Assembly (NCBI GenBank): GCA_964510225.1
Contig: CAZEAN010000045.1
Coordinates: 1-44,982, forward strand
Origin: CAZEAN01 sp964510225
GTDB lineage: Bacteria; Planctomycetota; Planctomycetia; Isosphaerales; Isosphaeraceae
Reading direction: 5' to 3'
DNA length: 44,982 nucleotides
Of this stretch, positions 35,501-43,162 are shown in pieces (the first letter of the stretch is position 1; each line of letters starts with the position of its first letter). A program made the position numbers and the translations under genes. The notes below the pieces were generated by a model, which worked only from the letters and a program-made list of their open reading frames with translations, was not told where the DNA came from and ran no database searches.

Positions 35501-35722
35501 TGATTCAGTTTCTTCAAAGAGTCCTGTGGCATCGTTGAGTCGAAGCCCAGCCTCGTTGTCGTCAGGTCCATGGCACCGGAAGCAGTTGTCCGAGAGAATC
35601 GGGCGGACATCGAGTCGAAAATCTACTGGCTCCTCCGCAAGAGCTGATTGCGGCAGAACAAGTCGGAGAACAGCGATTCCAATGGTAATTCTGAGCATCC
35701 GTAAGCGGCTCATCGTGGTCAA
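32585..35722 (-). CDS. PSCyt1-DUF1549-DUF1553 protein with inserted sandwich domain
   Basis: The 1045-residue secreted protein has a signal peptide (about 1-29, ending QSALAEE). It begins with a PSCyt1 domain carrying the heme-type motif CFRCH in DNCFRCHGPDD. The DUF1549 domain (about 150-370) has a second CXXCH in IQCAQCHTHKYDPISQREYY. A middle insertion (about 430-620) resembles a discoidin or F5/8-type sandwich, with LKLEVLNSPNLPHGGPGR, IDGDQKTAWGIDIGPGR and FTFKLVQNHGGWNS. The C-terminal DUF1553 domain shows IVNRVWQGYFGVGLVETSED, HPELLDWLA and TPLQALVTLNEPVFLDAAR. It is the first gene of a two-gene unit with DUF1501. Heme binding is inferred from motifs. Confidence 0.94.
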   Translation of the reverse strand: MTTMSRLRMLRITIGIAVLRLVLPQSALAEEPVDFRLDVRPILSDNCFRCHGPDDNEAGLRLNDATGLFEETESGAVPVVPGDLEGSELYWRITSTDPIDQMPPPRSGLELSSEEITVLTNWIKQGAPFEEHWAFTPPLRPMVPKIAGPTSARNPIDLFVLARLEDEGLAPAPEADRNTLIRRLSLDIVGLPPSVDQVTAFLNDMKPGAYERLVDQMLASPHHGELQGRRWLDAARYADSDGFEKDKPRVVWPYRDWVVDAINRDLPYDQFIVEQIAGDLLPNPSQDQLVATGFLRNSMINEEGGVDPEQFRMEAMFDRMDALGKAVLGLTIQCAQCHTHKYDPISQREYYEMFAFLNNSYEASMTVYTKEEQAKRNQLFSEIAELETNLKQDFPDWPERLQRWEDEQIGRDSEWQVIQPETDLSGGQKHIPLPDGSILAQGYAPSKISADFKATVSSTPVTGLKLEVLNSPNLPHGGPGRAPNGLFALTEFEVRAGPADGSAKPTRIKIAAATAEVNPPENELAAIFDDKSGKRRVTGPIDYAIDGDQKTAWGIDIGPGRSNVSREAVFVFKEPVSFESGTVFTFKLVQNHGGWNSNDNQSNNLGRFRFLVTNNEAPVADPVPDAVRTVLAIDPEDRAPQQLNLLFSYFRTTIKEWSSVNLEIESLWKSHPEGTSQLVLQARENPRTTYVLDRGDFLKPTEPVDPGVPSFLHSLENAERGNRERLVFARWLVDRDAPTTARSIVNRVWQGYFGVGLVETSEDLGSQASPPSHPELLDWLAVELMESDWSLKHLHRLIITSATYRQSSQASIEQYQRDPKNRLLARGPRFRVDAEIVRDFALSAAGLLNPRVGGPSVYSPAPEFLFLPPESYGTKVWNTTDEDRYRRALYTFRYRSVPFPILDAFDAPPGNASCVRRSRSNTPLQALVTLNEPVFLDAARGLSNRILEELGPEASPQDRLNHAFQICLSRPPSESETEVLLNLLEQQFSRFHSSAADLASLLAGNRSKPSSSSEASGKETSDAERAAWTVVSRVLLNLDETLTKE

Positions 35723-36065
35723 ACCTCGAGAGCGTTTGGCCTGGGCTCGATCGACCCGTACTATTGAGTTGACGTCGAGCGATGGCGAAAAACAGTGGAG
35801 GGATCTTGATTGAATTTAGCTCAACATCCTTACACGAATCATGTTAAACAAGCTCCTTTGTGGGCTCAACGATAATCGTCCAAATTATCGTCCCACAGAT
35901 CGGGACAATCACCCAGGCTTTACATGATATCGTTACTACTAATCATAATACGTTGCGTAAATCTTAGAATCGGCCAAGTTGTCGGGCAGGCACTGTCTAC
36001 ATCCTTGGCCAATTATGAGCTTCTCAGTTTTCCTGGCAAACTCGATCATTGAGACTACGACAAAG
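35723..36065. other. Promoter region with 8-bp inverted repeat
   Basis: About 340 bp with no supported gene. A perfect inverted repeat, ACGATAAT (35869-35876) and ATTATCGT (35884-35891) with a 7-bp spacer, lies about 150 bp upstream of the PSCyt1 gene on the minus strand. It is a candidate operator or a chance AT-rich palindrome. Apart from that I see nothing specific. Confidence 0.4.
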
Positions 36066-36428
36066 TTAGGGACGGACGCCTACGACGAGTCGTTCGATAC
36101 AGGTCATTGTAAAAGAAGGCTGTGCAGGCAGATAAACGGATGAGGAAGGGTCGACTAAGTGATCAAATAGGATCCGGTGAGCAGGGTCAAGATAGTCGAC
36201 GACGCGAGTCTGGAGTTCGGCTAGCTCATAGGCGACGAAATCGAATTCCCTAGTTGACAAAGGTGCCAGACGATCGAAGGCGTGGGTTGCAACTTTGAGA
36301 TCTCGAAGTCCAGCATCAACCATCAGATGAGGAAGGCGACGACCAATGAAATAGGATCGTGGGCGTTGCGTCTCCTCCACGAGTGCGGACAGCTCGGCAT
36401 CTCTTAGTGCAAGTTCCAGGTGTGCGTC
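36066..36428 (-). pseudogene. C-terminal fragment of a SAM-methyltransferase-like protein
   Basis: The frame is open from a stop codon at 36429-36431 to 36066, about 120 codons, with only an internal GTG at 36380 as a start. The translation (SYFIGRRLPHLMVDAGLRDL, then DYLDPAHRILFDH) resembles the C-terminal part of class I SAM-dependent methyltransferases. The SAM-binding half is absent; the adjacent upstream sequence on the same strand is the unrelated WD40-like gene. It is therefore probably a gene remnant. A translated small protein cannot be excluded. The family call is by pattern only. Confidence 0.4.
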
Positions 36429-36490
36429 TTACGAAGTCCATCTGGCAGAGTAAGCGTCAAATCAACCACGTCGTCGGTTCGACACATACT

Positions 36491-37297
36491 TCACTCTTTT
36501 GGTTTGACTGATTCGGCCAGTTTGATCGAGATTCTGTTGTCGCCGGTCTCTACATCGATCACTTTGATCATGCCGGAGGTGGAGGCGAGGAGAAGGATCG
36601 ACCCGTCATGGTCGAGAGCGATGTGCGTGGGTAGATACGGTAGCACCTTCTCGCCGTTCTTGGGCGTCAATCTCTCGGGTAAAATGTAGGCAATGGTCAG
36701 CAAATCATTCTGAGTCGGAACATCGAAGACAGTAACCTCTCCACCCACATCCCGCTTGAATCGCTCCTTTGCCAACACCCCTGGAATCGGTCCGTAAATC
36801 GAGATTCCTGCGAGACGTTTTCCGTCTCCACTGAATGTGAGCCACACTATACTCCCTAGGCAACTCCCAATCTTTGACTGCTTTCCCGTTTCAACCTCTC
36901 GCATGTAAATGTCTGAAACGGAGGACAGGTTGTCGCTATCGACGAACGCTATGGTCTTGAGGTCTGGTGAAAACGCAGCAGCCATGGCTTGATTCGGCGT
37001 CGCAAACTCATGCAACACCTTATTGTCCGGAACTGAAAAAATACGAACTTTCCGATACCCTGCCTCGGCGCGCATCTTCCCATCCGAACTCAGACTCGTA
37101 TGCGGCGGAACACTGGCCTGCGTTGGAGTGGGCGTGAAGACGAGCGCCTTGTCCGGATCGTACTTGAACTCCGGTCCCTCCGGTTCTTGGGCATGAAGCT
37201 CCAAACATGGCCATGCCAGCAAGCCAACCCAAATGGCTGTCGCCACGGAATAACGAGGACATCGAAACGACTTGTGCTTCTGTTTGAGTGTCTGCAT
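36491..37297 (-). CDS. Secreted WD40-like beta-propeller protein
   Basis: From the ATG at 37297 the protein is 268 residues with a signal peptide (SVATAIWVGLLAWPCLELHAQ). Upstream in-frame codons to 37606 run into the IS66 remnant and are ignored. Propeller-like repeats are visible: AAAFSPDLKTIAFVDSD, VWLTFSGDGKRLAGIS and HIALDHDGSILLLASTSG, the last followed by IKVIDVETGD. Only about four to five blades are seen, fewer than the usual seven, so it may be a partial propeller. It lies just downstream of the IS66 remnant on the same strand. Function unknown. Confidence 0.7.
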   Translation of the reverse strand: MQTLKQKHKSFRCPRYSVATAIWVGLLAWPCLELHAQEPEGPEFKYDPDKALVFTPTPTQASVPPHTSLSSDGKMRAEAGYRKVRIFSVPDNKVLHEFATPNQAMAAAFSPDLKTIAFVDSDNLSSVSDIYMREVETGKQSKIGSCLGSIVWLTFSGDGKRLAGISIYGPIPGVLAKERFKRDVGGEVTVFDVPTQNDLLTIAYILPERLTPKNGEKVLPYLPTHIALDHDGSILLLASTSGMIKVIDVETGDNRISIKLAESVKPKE

Positions 37298-37499
37298 GAA
37301 GTACGCCTCGTGTAGGGTGTAAAGCCAAGATAAAGGCGGACGGTGGTCCGAGCTATCGAGGGGTTCATCGTGTCCGTCTTGCGGTGAACGTCTTGCGAAC
37401 GACATTCGCGCAGGGTAAAGGCGACTGACAGCCGCTTTTCCCCACACGTTATCGCCAGCCCCGGGTCGAATCCAGACCCTGCTTGCCTGGGCCGGCCCG

Positions 37500-38334
37500 T
37501 CAGGACGCGACCTTGCGTCGCGTGTTCGGCTGGGCCGCGAACCAGGCATCGGGCAGCAGCGCTCCGAGCCCCTCGGCGGGATGAGTCGGGAGCCGCTCCA
37601 GCACATCCCTCAGATAGGCGAAGGGGTCACCTTCGAGCCGCTTGCAACTGCCGACGACGCTGTAGAGGATCGCCGCAGTGTGGCCGCCCCGATCGCTCCC
37701 AACAAATAAATAGTTCTTTCTTCCATTTGCCTGGGCACGCAGCGTCCGCTCGGCGAGGTTGTTGTCGATGCTCAGCTCCCCGTCGCGGGTATAGGTCTGC
37801 AGGTCCGGCCACTGGTTCCGGGCGTAGGCGATTGCCTTGCCCAGCGGGCTCTTCGGCAGCACCTGACGCGACTGCTCGTCCAACCAGGCCCCGAACGCCT
37901 CCAGGATCGGTGCCGCGTCCCGCTGCCGTATCACGCGTCGTTGTTAAGGGAAAGTCGACCGGGGCGGCCCAGTTATCGCAACCCATCATGGCGATGCGGC
38001 AGGCCGCGAGGGTGTGCTCCTCGCGCTGGTCGATCCGCTCGGGCGTCGGCCGCCGCCGACCGGGATGGCCCGGCGTGGCTCCCTTGGGCTTGTTCCGGCC
38101 CTTGGCGGTCGGCTTGACGTAGGGGGGCGTCTGCCCCGAGGGGGCCGACGGATCGGGTGCAGCCGACGGCGTCGTCTGAGTCTCGGCCAGTTGCTTGGCC
38201 AGGTTCAGCAGCGCGAAGACGACCGCATCCTTGCCCTGCTCCAAGATCCGCGTGGCTTGGTCGGCGGTCAATTGCGCACCGAGCAAGGCCTGAAGCGATC
38301 TGGCGTCAAGGGTCTCGGTGCTCGCGATCGTCAT
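37500..38334 (-). pseudogene. IS66-family transposase remnant, internal deletion
   Basis: Two frames on the minus strand carry parts of one IS66 transposase. The N-terminal part (38334 to about 37990) has the coiled leader with KQLAETQT, then KGATPGHPGRRRPTPERID, which normally precedes the zinc-finger region. The C-terminal part (37934-37500) has LDEQSRQVLPKSPLGKAIAYA, then IDNNLAERTLR with the third catalytic acid (Glu), then GSDRGGHTAAILYS. The zinc finger and the segment with the first two catalytic Asp residues are missing, and the halves are in different frames with a TAA just upstream of the C-terminal part. The element is dead. This stretch is visibly richer in G+C than its neighbours, fitting arrival from another genome. 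Terminal inverted repeats were not identified. Confidence 0.88.
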
Positions 38335-38403
38335 GATCCCAGTGGAATCTCCCGGTCATCGCAATGCAAGACCACTGAATTCCGCTGAAGGCTTACCTTT
38401 GCT

Positions 38404-38445
38404 GCAGTTTTCTCAAAATCTGGGACCAGAATCTGGGAAAACTGC
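38404..38445. repeat. 42-nt hairpin-forming inverted repeat
   Basis: The segment starts GCAGTTTTCTCA and ends TGGGAAAACTGC; its two halves pair over nearly the whole length with a central 2-nt turn. By eye, 12 outer positions pair (one as G-T), followed by two isolated mismatches and a TCTGG/CCAGA inner stem. It lies 70 bp outside the IS66 remnant and about 140 bp upstream of the gene at 38587. It could be a transcription terminator without U-tail, a small MITE-like element or an IS end. Confidence 0.55.
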
Positions 38446-38586
38446 GTCGTAGCCGCTAACCTGCATCGGTGGCCGCACCGCAGCGTGGGAGTGAACCCAG
38501 GCTGCGTAGGCACCAAACGGGTATCATCAACAACAAGCGGCAATAATTACATCGCTATCCTTCCAATACCCGAATCGGAGAAAACA

Positions 38587-39147
38587 ATGTGGCCTTTACT
38601 TGGACTCGTATTGTTGGGTGCCGAACCTGCTGAATTGACCGTTGATGAAAGACCCCAGCCAGAACTTAAAATCGAAGTTCGTATCGTCGAATTGAAACCA
38701 ATCAAAGGAGTCACGGAGAAAGACCCTAACTCTTCAAACCATCTGCACGTCAAACCAGCACTGGTGGTAACTCCAGCGGATGTCACCTCGGTACAGAAGC
38801 GAAGGCTTCGAGGCCCCACCATTGGAACCAAAGAAACAGGATTCAAACACTATCCGCGCCTCGTGGTTGACCTTCAATTGACCCAAGAGGCAAACCGGCG
38901 ACTCAAAGCAGCGGTTCTGAAAGCTCGATCTGCAACAACCACAAGAACTCCACTCATTGCAACGGTGGTCAACGATAATTACGACGGCACCTGGACCAAG
39001 TTCGTTTTGGATGACCCAACATCCCTGGTCTACTGGAGTAGATTTGGCTGCCAGATCGGCTGCACGGGCGACGAGGAAAAGGCGGAAAGGTTGATCAAGT
39101 TCTTTACTCCATTGAAGAAGAATCAGAAATCAAGTGACAACGAATGA
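38587..39147 (+). CDS. Putative exported protein, SecD-P1-like segment
   Basis: From the ATG at 38587 the protein is 186 residues. The start is supported by GGAG at 38577-38580, six bases upstream. The frame extends to 38485 without support. A short hydrophobic N-terminus (MWPLLGLVLLGAEPAE) suggests export. The middle (KIEVRIVELKPIKGVTEKD, then VVDLQLTQEANRRLKAAV and TPLIATVV) faintly resembles the P1 head domain of SecD-like proteins. Codon use is more A-rich than that of most neighbours. Next to the IS66 remnant, it may be recently acquired. Function unknown. Confidence 0.6.
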   Translation: MWPLLGLVLLGAEPAELTVDERPQPELKIEVRIVELKPIKGVTEKDPNSSNHLHVKPALVVTPADVTSVQKRRLRGPTIGTKETGFKHYPRLVVDLQLTQEANRRLKAAVLKARSATTTRTPLIATVVNDNYDGTWTKFVLDDPTSLVYWSRFGCQIGCTGDEEKAERLIKFFTPLKKNQKSSDNE

Positions 39148-39383
39148 AACTTGTAGCCGCTGTGGTAGAACGACTCGTAATGGTCAGTTCAACGAGCAAA
39201 TCGATGACAAGTGTATCGCGCTTGATCCTTCTTGGTAGGCCGTGAGTGGTGATTGGTGTGCGTTTCTAACCATTATTTTGGGGTGAGGGACCGCTCCTGT
39301 TCGGGTTTGGATTGGGTGAAAGCCGCTACCCTAGCAAAGGAAGATTTTCAGGCTGACCTATTCTGGAAATTCGCGATTCCGAA

Positions 39384-39845
39384 TCATGATAATGTCTTCG
39401 GTTCTGAGTCCACTCCCAGGGTCGCCGATCGTGTCGCGTCTCTAAAGGCTCCTCGAAGAATGAGCACAAATGGTACCCACCAGATTAAATCATTCGTAAG
39501 GAGAATAACTCCAAAGTTCGCCGGTAGTGATCCTCGGAAGACTGCCTGTGCAAACCCGATCGGACCAAAGATTTTGCCGAGGAAACCAACAAGAACAATC
39601 GGCCAGTGTCGGTAAGGGTCAGACGCGGCGATTCCGTATCCAATCCCATAGACACCGACAATCATTCCCACGCACTGCCACAACTCAGGGTAGTTGGGAA
39701 CGTCCATACCCGACCATCGAAATAAGGCGTCTGGCATCAGGACAGTCCAGAGACCAAAAACGAGATTGTAAAGGGCCGCGAGGAGGAGCACGGTCTTCAT
39801 CCAAGGAGCCCCAGATCGAGGAGTACCATCTCCGAAAATATTCAT
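39384..39845 (-). CDS. Small four-helix membrane protein
   Basis: The 153-residue protein shows four hydrophobic segments: VLLLAALYNLVFGLWTVLM, CVGMIVGVYGIGYGIAA, IVLVGFLGKIFGPIGFA and LTNDLIWWVPFVLILRGAF. The motif PNYPELWQCVGM recurs in small bacterial membrane proteins. Its start overlaps the stop of the upstream gene (39842-40213) by 4 bp (ATGA), so the pair is translationally coupled and probably functions together. No enzymatic motif was seen. Confidence 0.75.
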   Translation of the reverse strand: MNIFGDGTPRSGAPWMKTVLLLAALYNLVFGLWTVLMPDALFRWSGMDVPNYPELWQCVGMIVGVYGIGYGIAASDPYRHWPIVLVGFLGKIFGPIGFAQAVFRGSLPANFGVILLTNDLIWWVPFVLILRGAFRDATRSATLGVDSEPKTLS

Positions 39846-40213
39846 CGTAGATGTTTCTCACGCGTTAAGAAGTAAGCAGCGGCAATGAATACGGATTGAA
39901 AAAGGGTTCGTGCCCATAAGATCGTAGGATTGCTGATCCCGAAGATTGGAATCTGGTTGATTGCCACATGGAAATGTGCTGGAAGTATCGCCACGAAGTA
40001 AACAACAAGACACCAAGAAGCCACTTTGTGAAGCTTGGGGATCCATAGACTTACAGAAGCAGCGAGTTCCAAGAATCCTGTTGTGTAAATAATTACTGTA
40101 TGCAAAGGAATGTAAGGAGGCATCGCAGGGAGAAAAAAATGTGGCGTTACTAAGTGGAGCAGGCCCGCCACACCTAGTATCCCACTGAGAAGGATTCGGA
40201 TTACTTGACGCAT
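39842..40213 (-). CDS. DoxX-like small membrane protein
   Basis: The 123-residue protein has four hydrophobic segments (VIRILLSGILGVAGLLHLV, VIIYTTGFLELAASVSLWI, CLVVYFVAILPAHFHVAI, LFQSVFIAAAYFL) and matches the DoxX/MauE-like fold, including HLVTPHFFLPAMPPY. DoxX proteins are often linked to redox or sulfur metabolism, but many are uncharacterised. It is the first gene of a coupled pair with 39384-39845. Confidence 0.75.
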   Translation of the reverse strand: MRQVIRILLSGILGVAGLLHLVTPHFFLPAMPPYIPLHTVIIYTTGFLELAASVSLWIPKLHKVASWCLVVYFVAILPAHFHVAINQIPIFGISNPTILWARTLFQSVFIAAAYFLTREKHLR

Positions 40214-40302
40214 TGAGAGTCGTTCCCTTCTAAACTTCAGTGTGTGCAGACGATCATTTGTTGACCACTCTTACGACAATTCCAAGTCGACGTCCGACCT
40301 AC

Positions 40303-41403
40303 TCACCATCCTCGGGCTCGTTCGATCACTTGCAAAGTCTTGAGCCCGTCTTCAGAACTAACAAGAACGGAATCAAGACCTCCTCGAAGGGCATTTCCAA
40401 AGGCGCGCGCTTCCAGAGTATGAAGAGGAACCGAGGCCACCTTTTGAGTTGTTGTGCGGCCTGTTTCATCAACACGTCGGAGCGTAGTGGCGCTACCGAG
40501 CAAGAGGTCCGTGGCCTCAATCGTGCCGGCGGAGCCAGAAATCGCGAACTTAGCCTCAGGTCGTTGGGGCTGGTTCTCGATCACGGTTTCCAACTCTGCC
40601 GTGACGCCATTGGCAAATCGGAGCGTCAGATGGGCACGGTCATCAGTTTCGAACTGATAGGCTTGGTTCGAGAGTTGAGCGTCCACCTGATCTACTTCAC
40701 TCGCGATGAACCAGAGAGCCAGGTCGATTAAGTGGCTGCCGGCTTCACAGAGAGCCCAGCCACCAGAGAGTTCCTTGGACTGATGCCACTCACTCGGCGA
40801 TGGATGATGGAATCGAAGAAGGGCGTGGACTTTCTCGATCCTTCCAAAGCGGCCTTGAAGGTAATCCTGTCGGAGCTGCTGCAAGATCGGATGCTGCCGC
40901 ATATGGTGGCCAATCGAAACTACCAACGACGGTCGTGCGCTCGCCGCATCTACAATTGCTTGAGCCGCACTGGCCGTCGTCGCGACTGGTTTTTCCACAA
41001 GGACATGCTTACCGGCTTCCAGACAAGCGACCACTTGGTCGAGATGCTTGTGAGGTGGAGTGACAACCCAGACCGCCCCGATATCAGGACGATTAAGGAA
41101 CTGTTCGAGGTTGGTTTCGATCTTCGGTTGTGGACCACTCAGCCTGCCGAGTGATTTGGTCAGATTGAAACGCTTGAGGATTCCGAAGCGAACCTTACGC
41201 TCCAGCCAACGGCCACCAAGTTTTGCCGCGGTTCTCTCACCTCGGACGCGATAGAGTTCAGAGCACGCGTGTTCAGGATTCCGTGTCAATATGGATAAAA
41301 GTTCACCATTCCCTGAATCGAGAATCGCTCGAGCCGCGGTTAATGCGAAACCCGATCCTCCCAGTATGCCCCAACCAATCGGCTTCGTCTCAACATTGAC
41401 CAC
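40303..41403 (-). CDS. Gfo/Idh/MocA family oxidoreductase
   Basis: The NAD(P)-dependent dehydrogenase of 366 residues has a Rossmann motif near the N-terminus (GWGILGGSGFALTAARAI), the conserved EKPVATT with catalytic-site Lys, and AGSHLIDLALWF with the conserved His. The start is best placed at the GTG at 41403, preceded by GGGAG 7 bp upstream; the frame extends to a TTG at 41448. Members oxidise sugars, inositols or related compounds; the substrate here is unknown. It is divergent from the SLOG gene, with starts about 70 bp apart. Confidence 0.92.
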   Translation of the reverse strand: MVNVETKPIGWGILGGSGFALTAARAILDSGNGELLSILTRNPEHACSELYRVRGERTAAKLGGRWLERKVRFGILKRFNLTKSLGRLSGPQPKIETNLEQFLNRPDIGAVWVVTPPHKHLDQVVACLEAGKHVLVEKPVATTASAAQAIVDAASARPSLVVSIGHHMRQHPILQQLRQDYLQGRFGRIEKVHALLRFHHPSPSEWHQSKELSGGWALCEAGSHLIDLALWFIASEVDQVDAQLSNQAYQFETDDRAHLTLRFANGVTAELETVIENQPQRPEAKFAISGSAGTIEATDLLLGSATTLRRVDETGRTTTQKVASVPLHTLEARAFGNALRGGLDSVLVSSEDGLKTLQVIERARGW

Positions 41404-41469
41404 AGGTAGACTCCCAAGCGTTCCCCGATGCGATCCCACGTCGGGCAATCCCCGATCGAAAGCACACCG

Positions 41470-41964
41470 ATGATGTTACGGTTGATCATCAGTGGTGGAC
41501 AGACTGGAGTAGACCAAGCAGCATGGCGCGCAGCCCAGCGGCTCGGACTGAGAACTGCAGGTTGGATGCCCACTGGCTTCATGACTGAACAGGGACCTCG
41601 TCCTGAGTTTGCCGAACTGTTCAATGCCCGATCAAGTTCGTCGGCAGATCCGGACGACCGAACCCGCGCAAATATCGACGAAGCTGATGCGACTATCATC
41701 CTTGCTGATGATCAGCCTGGTCCGGGTACAGCTTTGACCATCTCGTATTGCGATTCGCGTGAGTCGGCCTATCTCTGCGTGGAATCTAAGCTTTTTGACG
41801 ATCCCGTCAGCATTGAGTCAACGGCCCGATGGATCAAGGAACAGCAGGTCGCCGCGCTCAACGTCGCGGGGGACCGGGAGTCGACGAAGCCAGGGATTGG
41901 TGAGAGGGCGGAGATCTTCCTCTCCGAAGTCTTCATACGGGTCATCCTTGGACGATCAACTTGA
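41470..41964 (+). CDS. Circularly permuted YpsA-type SLOG protein
   Basis: The 164-residue protein matches the cpYpsA/putative molybdenum carrier family. The N-terminal nucleotide-binding turn LIISGGQTGVDQAAWRAA and the later TRANIDEADATIILAD and GPGTALTI are the expected motifs. SLOG domains bind nucleotides or nucleotide-derived ligands; a molybdenum-carrier role was once proposed but is not proven. Upstream in-frame codons to 41428 overlap the divergent oxidoreductase, so 41470 (or 41473) is preferred. Its end overlaps the end of hemB by 9 bp. Confidence 0.85.
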   Translation: MMLRLIISGGQTGVDQAAWRAAQRLGLRTAGWMPTGFMTEQGPRPEFAELFNARSSSSADPDDRTRANIDEADATIILADDQPGPGTALTISYCDSRESAYLCVESKLFDDPVSIESTARWIKEQQVAALNVAGDRESTKPGIGERAEIFLSEVFIRVILGRST

Positions 41965-42975
41965 CTGAAGAAGTTGTGCAGCCTCGAGTGCGAAATAGGT
42001 AAGAACGCCGTCAGCCCCGGCCCGTTTGAAGCAGTAGAGGCTCTCCAGCATTGCTTTGTCTCGATCAAGCCAACCTTGATCTGCCGCGCCTCGAATCATG
42101 GCATATTCACCACTGACTTGATAAGCGAACGTTGGAAGCCCGAATGCGTCTTTGACCCTACGGACGATGTCGAGATAGGGCATCCCTGGCTTTACCATCA
42201 CTGCATCGGCCCCTTCAGCAATATCAAGCGCGACTTCGCGAAGTGCTTCATCCCCGTTGGCCGGGTCCATCTGATAGGTCTTTTTGTCCCCAGAACCTAA
42301 GTTGGAGGCTGATCCCACAGCGTCGCGGAACGGACCGTAAAATGCGGAGGCGTACTTGGCCGCATAGGAGAGGATTTGGACATCCTCAAAGCCTTCGGCA
42401 TCAAGCGCGGCTCGGATTGCACCGATCCGGCCGTCCATCATGTCCGATGGTGCGATGACATCACAGCCGGCCTTTGCCTGAACGATCGCCTGCTGGCAAA
42501 GGACTCCTACTGTTTCGTCATTCACTACATAATTATTACGCACCAGCCCGTCTTGGCCGTGGCTTGAATAAGGATCGAGGGCAACGTCGCAAATGATTCC
42601 GATTTCGGGAACTTCTGCCTTCAACGCCCGGGCAGATCGGCAGATTAGGTTCTCGGGATTTAACGCTTCCTCAGCATCGGCGGTCTTTAGCGTTGGATTG
42701 GTAACCGGAAAGACCGCGAGAGCCGGAATCCCCAGTGCTGAAGCTTGCTGCCCCGCCTTGACCAGCCGATCAATCGTGAGTCGCTCGACACCCGGCATTG
42801 ATGGCACGGGCTCACTCCGGTTTTCCCCCTCAATGACAAAAAGGGGCCAAATGAGGTCGTTCGCCGAGAGCTGATTTTCCGCCACCAACCGACGCGCCCA
42901 ATCCCAACGACGGAGACGTCGGAGACGCGTGGAGGGGAAGCAACCTAGGTTGGAAGGCAGTCGAGGGCCAGTCAT
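41956..42975 (-). CDS. hemB: Delta-aminolevulinic acid dehydratase (porphobilinogen synthase)
   Basis: HemB condenses two 5-aminolevulinate molecules to porphobilinogen in heme synthesis. The 339-residue protein has both active-site lysines: Lys207 (YAAKYASAFYGPFRDA) and Schiff-base Lys262 (MVKPGMPYLDI). The metal loop reads DVALDPYSSHGQDG instead of the cysteine-rich zinc loop, so it is the magnesium-type enzyme. The start at 42975 has GGAG nine bases upstream; the frame extends to 43059 without support. It converges on the SLOG gene. Cytoplasmic. Confidence 0.97.
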   Translation of the reverse strand: MTGPRLPSNLGCFPSTRLRRLRRWDWARRLVAENQLSANDLIWPLFVIEGENRSEPVPSMPGVERLTIDRLVKAGQQASALGIPALAVFPVTNPTLKTADAEEALNPENLICRSARALKAEVPEIGIICDVALDPYSSHGQDGLVRNNYVVNDETVGVLCQQAIVQAKAGCDVIAPSDMMDGRIGAIRAALDAEGFEDVQILSYAAKYASAFYGPFRDAVGSASNLGSGDKKTYQMDPANGDEALREVALDIAEGADAVMVKPGMPYLDIVRRVKDAFGLPTFAYQVSGEYAMIRGAADQGWLDRDKAMLESLYCFKRAGADGVLTYFALEAAQLLQSS

Positions 42976-43162
42976 CAAGACTTCTCCGGACGTACTGAAA
43001 ACGAGCGATAGCAAATACAGAGTTCTTGGTTTCTTGTGCAGAGCCGAGCCAGTACTCACCGCCTTGACTTGCCTTGACCCATCGAGTCGGGAACGGTGAT
43101 GATGTCAACGCCCTCCCAGAGCTGAAGTTATCTTACCCACCTTCAACCTTAAGGCCAGTTCA

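Noticed and set aside
36404..36487. 27-codon frame before the methyltransferase fragment, possible frameshifted N-terminus
   Set aside because: It is too short to assign, and I could not match it to the methyltransferase family, so joining by frameshift is not supported.
37297..38450. Terminal inverted repeats of the IS66 element
   Set aside because: Comparison of both flanks by eye gave only weak, interrupted matches, so no element boundaries are claimed.
41470..41964. Molybdenum storage or carrier role for the SLOG protein
   Set aside because: The family name is historical; nothing in the neighbourhood relates to molybdenum.
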